A stretch of 10,542 nt of DNA, taken from positions 1-10,542 of the forward strand of contig JBHHWH010000081.1 of NCBI GenBank assembly GCA_046756405.1. Reading direction: 5' to 3'. The notes under the pieces were generated by a model. That model did no database searches and was not told where the DNA came from. It was given only the letters and a program-made list of their open reading frames with translations. Below, one piece after another: positions 1-6,039 of this stretch. A program made the translations under genes and the position numbers. The first letter of the stretch is position 1, and each line of letters opens with the position of its first letter. The DNA is from JBHHWH01 sp046756405. Lineage in GTDB: Bacteria > Actinomycetota > Acidimicrobiia > Spongiisociales > ZC4RG35.

Positions 1-1
1 C

Positions 2-1402
2 GAGATCCTCCGCTGGGTCGGCTACGGCACGTTGGTGTACTTCATCGCCATGCAGGCCTACTTCGTATTCCTCGCCTTGCTGTCCGCAGCCACTCTGCGC
101 CGTAGCGGCTACCGGGAGCGTTACGCCCGGATCGAAGAGATGCTGTCCACCCGGATGGCGCCGCCGATCTCGATCATCATCCCCGCCTACAACGAGGAAG
201 CGGGGATCGTGGACTCGGTCCGGTCCATGTCCATCGCTCGGTACCCGCGGCTGGAACTGGTGGTGGTCAATGACGGGTCCACAGACGGCACCCTCCAGGA
301 GCTCATCGACGCTTTGGAGCTGGAGAAGGTCCGCATCCCCTACCGACCGGACCTGGACGCCGGCCGGATCCGGGGCATCTACCGGGGCCGGTCCGGAGTG
401 GAGTTGACCGTCATTGACAAAGAGAACGGTGGCCGGGCTGACGCCCTCAACGCGGGAATCAACGCTGCCCGCTACCCCTATGTCCTCTGTACCGATGCCG
501 ATGTCATCCTCGACGCCGATTGTCTAATCCGAGCTATGCAGCGTGTCGTGGAGGACCGGGAGAGGACGATCGCCGTCGGCGGCAACGTCAGGCCCCTCAA
601 CGGCAGCCGGGTCGAGTTGGGCCACCTGATCCGGGCCACCGTGCCCCGGCGGATGCTTCCCCGAATGCAGGTGCTGGAGTATCTCCGCTCCTTTCTCTCC
701 AGCCGTCCGGCGTGGTCCGGGATCAACGCCCTTCCCCTCGTCTCGGGCGCTTTCGGGATATGGAAGAAGTCTTCGCTCATCGCCGTGGGCGGCTTCAAAC
801 AAGGCCACATGGGCGAGGACATGGACCTCACCATGCGGTTGCACCGCCACTATCTGCGCAAACGCATCCCCTACCGCATCGTCTACGAACCTTCTGCGGT
901 CATCTGGACGGAAGTACCGGAGACGCCGAGGGTGCTTCGGCGTCAGCGAATCCGCTGGCACCGCGGGCTGATGAGGGCGGTGCGGGACTTCAGGCCGATG
1001 ACCTTCAATCCCCGTTACGGGAAGGTGGGAATGCTGACCTGGCCAGCTATGGTCCTGTTCGAATACATCGCACCCATCGTCGAGTTCGCCGGCTGGTTCA
1101 TAATCCCCACTGCTTTCCTGGTGGGTGCGTTGAACACGGTCTCGCTGTTGTGGCTGACCCTGATGGCCTACGGCATGGGCTTGATGAACTCTCTGGTCGC
1201 CTTGCTACTCGACGAGCACTACGGCTACTTCAACAGCCCTTCGGACACGTCGCGGCTGATAGTCCTCGCCCTCGTCGAGAACCTCGGACTCCGCCAGCTC
1301 ACGGTGCTGTGGCGGATCCGGGCCCTCTTCGGCGGCCGCGCGGCTGAGTCGTGGGGCAATATGGAGCGCCGCGGAGTCACCAACTTGGGGGCCCAAACTT
1401 GA
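2..1402 (+). CDS. Membrane-bound family 2 glycosyltransferase (BcsA/PgaC/hyaluronan-synthase type), 5' end cut by window
   Basis: This is a processive-type inverting GT2 enzyme that would transfer sugars from a nucleotide sugar on the cytoplasmic face of the membrane; its sugar and product cannot be told from sequence. The reading frame is open to the window edge, so the true start may lie upstream; the first start-like codon inside is TTG at 32, and residue numbers below count from it. A hydrophobic segment spans about residues 2-22. The GT-A domain shows the PAYNEE strand (51-56), NDGSTDG (80-86), the TDAD metal site (154-157), GED with the presumed catalytic base (261-263) and QRIRW (305-309), the QxxRW signature of processive synthases. 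Two or three hydrophobic segments follow at about 336-393. There is no PilZ domain. It converges on the glycosylase gene with a 3-base gap. Family assignment is firm; a role in exopolysaccharide synthesis is inference. Confidence 0.9.
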   Translation, partial: EILRWVGYGTLVYFIAMQAYFVFLALLSAATLRRSGYRERYARIEEMLSTRMAPPISIIIPAYNEEAGIVDSVRSMSIARYPRLELVVVNDGSTDGTLQELIDALELEKVRIPYRPDLDAGRIRGIYRGRSGVELTVIDKENGGRADALNAGINAARYPYVLCTDADVILDADCLIRAMQRVVEDRERTIAVGGNVRPLNGSRVELGHLIRATVPRRMLPRMQVLEYLRSFLSSRPAWSGINALPLVSGAFGIWKKSSLIAVGGFKQGHMGEDMDLTMRLHRHYLRKRIPYRIVYEPSAVIWTEVPETPRVLRRQRIRWHRGLMRAVRDFRPMTFNPRYGKVGMLTWPAMVLFEYIAPIVEFAGWFIIPTAFLVGALNTVSLLWLTLMAYGMGLMNSLVALLLDEHYGYFNSPSDTSRLIVLALVENLGLRQLTVLWRIRALFGGRAAESWGNMERRGVTNLGAQT

Positions 1403-1405
1403 TCC

Positions 1406-2293
1406 TTACTCCTCCAGCTCCTCCAGGGTCCTGGGCCAGTCGGCTTTGAGAAGCCGGGAGAGGGCTCGGTCAGCGAGCAGACGCCCGCCGGTCTGACAGC
1501 CTGCGCAGTAGTTGGTCTCGTTGTCGGCGAAGACGATCCTCTGGACCGTCGACCCGCAGCGGGAACAGGGATGGCCGTACTTGCCGTGGACCGCCATCTC
1601 GGGACGGAAGGCGGTCACCTTCCTCGGCCACCCGTCTCCCGCTTCCGCCAGCAGCCGTCCGGTCCATTCCTGGAGCGTGTCCACCGTGGCCTGGTGGAGA
1701 CGGTCTGTCTCCTCGGCGGTGAGCTGAGCGGTCCGCTTGATCGGGGAGAGCTGGGCCCGCCACAGGATCTCGTCGGAATAGGCGTTGCCGATTCCGGACA
1801 GAATCCGGGGGTCGGTGAGAGCCCGCTTGAGAGTCCGGTTCTCTGCCATCAAGACGCTGGCGAACTCGGCCTTGGAGGCCTCCAGAGGTTCGATGCCGCC
1901 ACGGTCCAAAGCGGCAACGCCCTCCCAGCCCTGGAACAGCCAGACCCCTGCCCTGCGGCGGGTTCCCTGCTCGGTGAGGATCACCGCGCCAGTCTCGAAG
2001 TCGAGAGCGGCCAGCCCGACCTTCTTAGGGATGGGCTTTCCGGGCGTCTCCCAGCGGAGACGCCCCGCCACCATGAGGTGGACCACCACAAACAGATCAC
2101 CTTCCAGTTCGAACACGATTCGCTTGCCGACCCTCCGCAATTCGTCTACGCGACGCCCTGCTGCCGTCTCGTAGCTGGGGTCATAGGTGCGGAGCACCGA
2201 GGGAGAGGAGATACGCAGGCCCTGGAGAACCTCACCGCGAATGCGCGAGTCGAGAGCATGGATGTAGACCTCGATGTCAGGTAGCTCCGGCAT
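1406..2293 (-). CDS. Fpg/Nei-family DNA glycosylase (AP lyase), variant subfamily
   Basis: This is a base-excision repair enzyme of the formamidopyrimidine-glycosylase/endonuclease VIII superfamily, 295 residues. The start MPELPD supplies the N-terminal proline nucleophile (Pro2 after Met removal) and catalytic Glu3. Lys57 in VGKRIVFEL matches the beta-hairpin lysine. The helix-two-turn-helix region has GIGNAYSDEIL (167-177) with the DNA-contacting Asn170. The zinc finger is Cys243, Cys246, Cys263, Cys266 with the family's 16-residue spacing. Two differences from MutM stand out: the zinc-finger Arg is Asn258, and about 29 residues follow the last cysteine, ending in WPRTLEELEE. The ATG at 2293 is fixed by the essential N-terminal Pro-Glu. 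The ribosome site is weak (GAGCGGA), and the upstream gene stops 12 bases away, so the two are probably co-transcribed. The enzyme class is clear; the damaged base it prefers (8-oxoG, FaPy, oxidised pyrimidine or abasic site) is not. Confidence 0.93.
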   Translation of the reverse strand: MPELPDIEVYIHALDSRIRGEVLQGLRISSPSVLRTYDPSYETAAGRRVDELRRVGKRIVFELEGDLFVVVHLMVAGRLRWETPGKPIPKKVGLAALDFETGAVILTEQGTRRRAGVWLFQGWEGVAALDRGGIEPLEASKAEFASVLMAENRTLKRALTDPRILSGIGNAYSDEILWRAQLSPIKRTAQLTAEETDRLHQATVDTLQEWTGRLLAEAGDGWPRKVTAFRPEMAVHGKYGHPCSRCGSTVQRIVFADNETNYCAGCQTGGRLLADRALSRLLKADWPRTLEELEE

Positions 2294-2305
2294 TCCGCTC
2301 GGTGG

Positions 2306-3001
2306 TTAGCTCTCGCTGGGGGGACCTTCCCCCCAAGCCAGGGCTGCGACCCCGACCACGACTCCTCCGGCGATGAGACCAAGAGACAGGAGATGTAGGG
2401 CGTCGACGCTGATGTCGCGGAGGGCGAAGCCGAGGGCTATCGCCATCAACGCCAGGATGGCCACTGCTCCGATACGGGAGTAGGCGACCTTGAGGGCCAG
2501 AGCCAGGCCGGCGGCAACCATGGCGGTACCGCCAAAGATGAACGGCCACTGGTAAACGGCGTCGGCGGCCTGGCCCGTCGAGCCGGTGACAAGGAGACGG
2601 AGCACGACACCGCCCGTGAGCACGAGGGCTCCCCCCAGGGCGAAGGCAAGGGCCTCCACCTTTGACTCCTCGACCTCCTCGGGCTGTGGCGGCTCCTCGG
2701 GTTCTTCGGGTCGGTGGCGAGCTGCCACCTTGCGAGCTAGACGGGGTGACGCGGCCACCACACCCAGCTCTTCGGCCAGGAGAGCGTCATCCTCGGAGCG
2801 AAGGTGGTACTCGTCACCGGCTGCCTTGATGATGAAGCCGTCCTGGAGGGCGCGGATCCCTAGGTCGCCTACGGCCCAGTCCGCTAGCTGCTCACCCTCG
2901 GTGAGGAGCCTCATCCGCCCCCCATCAACGACCACACGGACGGCGATGCCCGGGCCTGTATCCCCGCTCAGTTTCAGAAAGCCGGCGCTCTCGACTGCCA
3001 T
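2306..3001 (-). CDS. Unrecognised membrane protein: small soluble N-terminal domain, acidic linker, four predicted TM segments
   Basis: I do not recognise a named family. The 231-residue protein has three parts. Residues 1-80 look like a compact beta-rich domain, with DGGRMRLL (26-33), ADWAVGDLGIR (40-50) and DGFIIKAAGDEYHL (54-67); the pattern recalls a PH-like fold, which is inference. Residues 98-112 are a proline/glutamate-rich acidic linker. Residues 115-223 hold four hydrophobic segments (about 115-138, 152-172, 176-194, 199-223), with short loops and an acidic tail. I chose ATG 3001 because GGGGG lies just upstream and because the longer frame to 3076 (25 extra residues) would run through the hairpin at 3041-3070. 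It follows pnp on the same strand and precedes the glycosylase by 12 bases, so it probably forms a two-gene unit with it. Coding is supported by the domain layout and by codon use like its neighbours. Confidence 0.75.
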   Translation of the reverse strand: MAVESAGFLKLSGDTGPGIAVRVVVDGGRMRLLTEGEQLADWAVGDLGIRALQDGFIIKAAGDEYHLRSEDDALLAEELGVVAASPRLARKVAARHRPEEPEEPPQPEEVEESKVEALAFALGGALVLTGGVVLRLLVTGSTGQAADAVYQWPFIFGGTAMVAAGLALALKVAYSRIGAVAILALMAIALGFALRDISVDALHLLSLGLIAGGVVVGVAALAWGEGPPSES

Positions 3002-3031
3002 GGCGGCCCCCGAGTCTCTCGATTGCGGGTC

Positions 3032-3037
3032 ATTGTA
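3032..3037 (-). promoter_or_regulatory. Possible -10 box (TACAAT) upstream of the unrecognised membrane protein
   Basis: On the minus strand TACAAT matches the TATAAT consensus at five of six positions and lies 30 bases before the ATG at 3001, directly after the hairpin at 3041-3070. No recognisable -35 sits at 16-18 bases spacing, because that region is the GC-rich hairpin. It would allow the two downstream genes to be transcribed separately from pnp. The evidence is weak. Confidence 0.25.
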
Positions 3038-3040
3038 AGA

Positions 3041-3070
3041 GTAAGGGGCCGCCCGAGGGCTGCCCCTTAC
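3041..3070 (-). terminator. Hairpin after pnp, probable transcription terminator
   Basis: A perfect 9-base inverted repeat (GTAAGGGGC at 3041-3049, GCCCCTTAC at 3062-3070) encloses a second GCC/GGC stem, giving a nearly continuous GC-rich hairpin. It begins 22 bases after the pnp stop and lies wholly between genes. The sequence after it on the minus strand (TCTTACAATG) has only a few T residues, so termination may be incomplete or protein-assisted. The stem could equally protect the pnp mRNA 3' end. Confidence 0.6.
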
Positions 3071-3091
3071 GTTCACTCAGACTCTGAACCG

Positions 3092-5560
3092 TTAGTTGTC
3101 GCGGGTCTGCTCGAAGACCTCGTCGAAGCTCTTGGCCACCCGGCGTCGTCCCGAAGGATCGGTGGTGGGTGCCTTGGCGGGCTCCCGATCACGGTCCCCG
3201 CGAGGCTGCCGGTCCCGGTCTCCTCCGCGGCCCCGGTCTCCTCCGCGGCCCCGGTCTCCGCCGCGGCCCCGGTCTCCGCCGCGGCCCCGGTCACCTCCGC
3301 GGCCCCGGTCACCTCCGCGGCCCCGGTCTCCTCCGCGGCCCCGATCACGGTCGCGACCTCCGCCCCGGCCTCCTGCAGCCCGCTGCTCCGGAGACGGGAG
3401 GGTGGCGCCCTCAAGGGGCTCGACCAGCTCCAGGCTGACCTTGCCGCGGTTTATCTCACGGACCCGCACCTTGACGATGTCTCCCTCGGACAGGTAGTCC
3501 TCGACCCGGTCGGGCTTCTTAGAGCCGTCGAGCTGGGAGATGTGGAGCAATCCGTCGCGTCCAGGAAGGATGTTGACGAAGGCACCAAAGTCCTTGATCC
3601 CGACGACCTTGCCCTCGTATTCGGCGCCCACCTCGGCCTCGGGAGGGAAGGCGATCTGGGTGATGCGCTCCTTGGCCGCGGCGAGCACCTCGGCGTCGTT
3701 GGAGGCGATACGGACAATGCCCTTGCCGTCGGCCTCCTCGATCTCGATGGTGGCACCGGTCTCCTCTTCGAGCTCACGGACCACCGCACCCTTGGGACCG
3801 ATGACCTCACCGATCTTGTCCTTGGGGATCTCGATCGACTCGATCCTCGGCGCCCACCGGTTCATCTCCGGACGGGGCTCGGCGATCACCTGGGCCATGG
3901 CGTCGAGGATGAACAACCGGGCCTTCTTCGCCTGTTCCAGCGCCGACTTGAGGACCTCGGAGGGAAGTCCCTTGATCTTGGTGTCGAGCTGAAGGGCAGT
4001 GATCATGTCGGCGGTGCCGGCGACCTTGAAGTCCATGTCCCCGAGGGCGTCTTCGGCACCGAGGATGTCGGTAAGGGTGACGTATTCGCCGTCCTCGTGG
4101 ATCAGCCCCATGGCGATGCCCGCCACCGGGGCAGCTATCGGCACCCCGGCGTCCATCAGCGACAACGACGAGGCACACACCGACGCCATCGAGGAGGAGC
4201 CGTTGGAGGACAGTACCTCGGAGACCAGCCTCAGGGCATAGGGAAAGTCGTCGGCGGTGGGGATCACCGGGAGCAGGGCCTTCTCGGCCAGGGCACCGTG
4301 GCCGATCTCACGCCGTTTCGGACCCCGCATGAAACCCGCCTCTCCGGTGGAGAAGGGAGGGAAGTTGTAGTGGTGCATGTAACGCTTCGACTCCGCGACA
4401 TCCAGGGTGTCGAGCATCTGCTCCATCTTCAGCATCCCCAGCGTGGTGATGTTGAGCACCTGGGTCTCGCCCCGGGTGAACAGTCCCGAACCGTGGGTGC
4501 GCTCCACGACACCCACTTCGATGCTGAGGGGACGGATCTCGTCGAGTCCGCGTCCGTCGAGACGAATCCCCTCTTTTACGGTGCGTTCCCGGGCCAGCTT
4601 CTTGAACAAGGCCTTGAAGGCCTTCTTCGCCTGGGCGAGGGCGTCAGTGTCGTCCTCGGGAATCCCGAGGGATGCCACCGTCGACTCCAGGGCCTCGGCC
4701 TCGGCCTCGTTGCGCTCCTTCTTGCCGGCGATCTGAAGCACCGCCTTGATGGCCTCGCTGGCGGCGGTCTCCACCTTGGAGTACATCTCCTCGGTGTAGT
4801 CCTCGGCGATGGGCCACTCCACCTCGGGTACCTCCACCTGGGAGGCCAGCTCGAGCTGGAGGTCGATCATCTGGGCGATGTAGTCCTTCGACTTCTCGAT
4901 GCCTTCGGCCACGGCGTCCTCATCAGAGGCCCGGTCACCGGCAGCGACCAGACGGTAAGCCTCTTCGGTGGCACCGGCTTCGACCATGGTGATGTCGATC
5001 TGGCCGTCCTCGTTGCGGCGGCCGGCCACGACGATCTCGAAGACTGACTCTTCCAGGTCCTGCTCGGTGGGGAAGGCGATCCATTCACCCTTCTTCAGGG
5101 CCATGCGCACCGCGCCGATGGGGCCCTCGAAGGGAATCGGGCTGACCATCAGAGCAGCAGAGGCGCCGTTGAGGGCCACCACGTCGAAGGGGTTCTCCTG
5201 GTCGACGGCCAGGGAGACCACCACGACGTGGGTCTCGTTGCGGTAGCCCTTCTTGAAGGAGGGGCGCAGCGGCCGGTCGATGAGCCGGCAGGTGAGAATC
5301 GCCTGCTCGGAGGGTCGACCCTCCCGACGGAAGAAGGATCCGGGGATCCTCCCCACCGAGTACATGCGCTCCTCGAAGTCGACGGTCAGGGGGAACCAGT
5401 CGATCCCCTCCCTGACGTTTCTGTTTGCGGTGGCGGTGACCAGCATCTCGGTCCCGCCCAGCTTGGCCACGACGGCGCCGTCAGCCTGACCGGCGAGTTT
5501 GCCGGTGCTCAGGGTGATCTGCTTGCCATCGATGTTGGCGCTTACTGTCTTTTCGGGCAC
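3092..5560 (-). CDS. pnp: Polyribonucleotide nucleotidyltransferase (PNPase) with RGG-rich C-terminal tail
   Basis: PNPase is a trimeric phosphate-dependent 3'-5' exoribonuclease of mRNA turnover and can also add 3' tails. The 822-residue protein shows the full family layout: first RNase PH domain (about 10-145) with the FFRREGRPSE loop, a helical middle region, second RNase PH domain (about 335-560) with DILGAED, whose Asp498 and Asp504 align with the metal-binding E. coli Asp486/Asp492, a KH domain with IGPKG near 587, and an S1 domain (about 643-713). E. coli PNPase is about 711 residues. Here some 106 residues follow S1: Gly/Arg/Asp-rich sequence, seven RGRGGD repeats (about 740-782), then a basic/acidic end with KSFDEVFEQT. 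The start is GTG at 5560, fixed by AAGGAG six bases upstream (5567-5572). It follows rpsO after 162 bases, as in many bacteria. The tail probably binds RNA or a partner (inference). Confidence 0.98.
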   Translation of the reverse strand: MPEKTVSANIDGKQITLSTGKLAGQADGAVVAKLGGTEMLVTATANRNVREGIDWFPLTVDFEERMYSVGRIPGSFFRREGRPSEQAILTCRLIDRPLRPSFKKGYRNETHVVVVSLAVDQENPFDVVALNGASAALMVSPIPFEGPIGAVRMALKKGEWIAFPTEQDLEESVFEIVVAGRRNEDGQIDITMVEAGATEEAYRLVAAGDRASDEDAVAEGIEKSKDYIAQMIDLQLELASQVEVPEVEWPIAEDYTEEMYSKVETAASEAIKAVLQIAGKKERNEAEAEALESTVASLGIPEDDTDALAQAKKAFKALFKKLARERTVKEGIRLDGRGLDEIRPLSIEVGVVERTHGSGLFTRGETQVLNITTLGMLKMEQMLDTLDVAESKRYMHHYNFPPFSTGEAGFMRGPKRREIGHGALAEKALLPVIPTADDFPYALRLVSEVLSSNGSSSMASVCASSLSLMDAGVPIAAPVAGIAMGLIHEDGEYVTLTDILGAEDALGDMDFKVAGTADMITALQLDTKIKGLPSEVLKSALEQAKKARLFILDAMAQVIAEPRPEMNRWAPRIESIEIPKDKIGEVIGPKGAVVRELEEETGATIEIEEADGKGIVRIASNDAEVLAAAKERITQIAFPPEAEVGAEYEGKVVGIKDFGAFVNILPGRDGLLHISQLDGSKKPDRVEDYLSEGDIVKVRVREINRGKVSLELVEPLEGATLPSPEQRAAGGRGGGRDRDRGRGGDRGRGGDRGRGGDRGRGGDRGRGGDRGRGGDRGRGGDRDRQPRGDRDREPAKAPTTDPSGRRRVAKSFDEVFEQTRDN
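3217..3342 (-). repeat. Seven tandem 18-bp repeats inside pnp (RGRGGD units)
   Basis: Seven uninterrupted 18-base units (plus-strand form GGTCTCCTCCGCGGCCCC) encode seven RGRGGD peptides in the pnp frame. Copies 1, 2 and 7 are identical, copies 3 and 4 are identical, and copies 5 and 6 are identical. All differences are synonymous, in glycine codons. Degenerate units flank both sides. The array is in frame and coding, so it is not a CRISPR or an intergenic repeat. Confidence 0.95.
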
Positions 5561-5566
5561 TTGGTG

Positions 5567-5572
5567 CTCCTT
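5567..5572 (-). promoter_or_regulatory. Ribosome binding site of pnp (AAGGAG)
   Basis: A strong Shine-Dalgarno sequence lies six bases before the GTG start of pnp. It decides this start: there is no in-frame ATG nearby, and an ATG 22 bases upstream (in CCATGACA) is out of frame. It lies just after the hairpin at 5600-5634, so leader structure could affect ribosome access. Confidence 0.85.
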
Positions 5573-5599
5573 GTGTTGTCATGGAGCCGTGCCCGTTGG

Positions 5600-5634
5600 C
5601 AGTAGTCATGCCTCCGATGAAGGCATCGCCACTG
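5600..5634 (-). promoter_or_regulatory. Stem-loop in the pnp leader
   Basis: ATGCCT (5608-5613) pairs with AGGCAT (5621-5626) around a 7-base loop. After a 4x4 internal loop, CAGT (5600-5603) pairs with ACTG (5631-5634). The structure sits 28 bases upstream of the pnp Shine-Dalgarno. In E. coli the pnp leader hairpin is cut by RNase III and then degraded by PNPase itself as autoregulation. Whether this one works the same way is inference from position only. Confidence 0.4.
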
Positions 5635-5663
5635 TCAACTAGGCAGGCTCCTCTTCTTTTCCT

Positions 5664-5679
5664 GGGGGCCCTTGCCCCC
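5664..5679 (-). promoter_or_regulatory. Short GC hairpin in the rpsO-pnp spacer
   Basis: GGGGGC (5664-5669) and GCCCCC (5674-5679) form a perfect 6-base stem with a 4-base loop. On the transcribed (minus) strand it is followed by a purine-rich run (AGGAAAAGAAGAGG), not by T residues, so it does not look like an intrinsic terminator in that direction. It could be an RNA processing or stability element. Confidence 0.4.
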
Positions 5680-5686
5680 TATGTGC

Positions 5687-5712
5687 GTGAGGAGCGGAAG
5701 ACCGCTCCCCAC
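5687..5712 (-). terminator. Strong hairpin directly after rpsO (attenuator or processing site)
   Basis: An 11-base stem (5687-5697 with 5702-5712) with one G-U pair and a 4-base loop starts 10 bases after the rpsO stop. No T-tract follows, so it is probably a partial terminator, an mRNA 3'-end stabiliser or an RNase III site separating the rpsO and pnp messages. E. coli has a comparable attenuating terminator at this place. Confidence 0.5.
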
Positions 5713-5722
5713 GAAATCTCGC

Positions 5723-5980
5723 TCAGCGCCGCAGTCCGAGCCTGGCTATCAACGCCCGGTATCGCTCCACGTCCTGGCTTCGCAGGTAGTCGAGGAGCCG
5801 GCGCCGCTTACCCACCATGAGCAGCAGGCCACGACGGCTGTGGTGGTCGTGCTTGTGCTCGCGGAGGTGTTCGGTCAGGTGGTTGATCCTCTCGGTGAGG
5901 ATGGCCACCTGAACTTCGGGAGAACCTGTGTCGCTCTCGTGGGTGCCGTATTCGGCGATTATTTCGCTGGTTGTCTTCAT
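5723..5980 (-). CDS. rpsO: 30S ribosomal protein S15
   Basis: S15 is a primary 16S rRNA-binding protein of the small-subunit platform, needed for assembly of the central domain and for an intersubunit bridge. The 85-residue product is slightly short at the N terminus compared with the 89 codons of E. coli, but has the family core: IIAEYGTHESDTGSPEVQ (7-24), the helix LTERINHLTEHL, the rRNA-binding DHHSRRGLL, and the C-terminal RYRALIARLGLRR. The ATG at 5980 is the only good start; the frame upstream has no ATG, GTG or TTG before a stop. Its ribosome site is poor (a lone AGG about 12 bases upstream), unusual for a highly expressed ribosomal gene. It sits between ribF and pnp as in many bacteria. 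In E. coli S15 represses its own translation through a leader structure; no such element is evident here. Confidence 0.97.
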   Translation of the reverse strand: MKTTSEIIAEYGTHESDTGSPEVQVAILTERINHLTEHLREHKHDHHSRRGLLLMVGKRRRLLDYLRSQDVERYRALIARLGLRR

Positions 5981-6039
5981 TGCGCGGTAAACCTGAATGG
6001 GTGGTGGGGATCCGAGATGAACTCTAACACCTCACACCA
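5981..6039 (-). other. ribF-rpsO spacer
   Basis: This 59-base gap separates the ribF stop from the rpsO start. I see no convincing promoter: TAGAGT could be a poor -10 but lacks a -35 at proper spacing. There is no stable hairpin and only a weak ribosome site. Read-through from ribF is the simplest source of rpsO transcription, though an unusual promoter is possible. Confidence 0.4.

Noticed and set aside
520..1347. Plus-strand 275-codon frame inside the glycosyltransferase gene
   Set aside because: It overlaps a gene with complete GT2 motifs in the other frame; Arg/Pro/Gly-rich shadow composition.
3002..3076. 25-residue N-terminal extension of the membrane protein
   Set aside because: It would translate through the terminator hairpin, its composition is unlike the rest of the protein, and ATG 3001 has a better-placed G-rich ribosome site.
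3217..3342. Short regular repeats that could suggest a CRISPR array
   Set aside because: Units are 18 bases, directly abutting with no spacers, and encode peptide repeats in frame.
3023..5047. Long plus-strand open frame (674 codons) opposite pnp, with a Pro/Val/Ser/Ala repeat
   Set aside because: It is the antisense shadow of pnp: the repeat is just the reverse of the RGRGGD array, and high GC codon bias keeps the frame open. The minus strand encodes an intact PNPase with all motifs.
5633..5638. TTGACA on the minus strand as a -35 for pnp
   Set aside because: No -10-like hexamer lies at 16-19 bases spacing (the expected place reads GGAGGC), and the site falls in the leader stem-loop.
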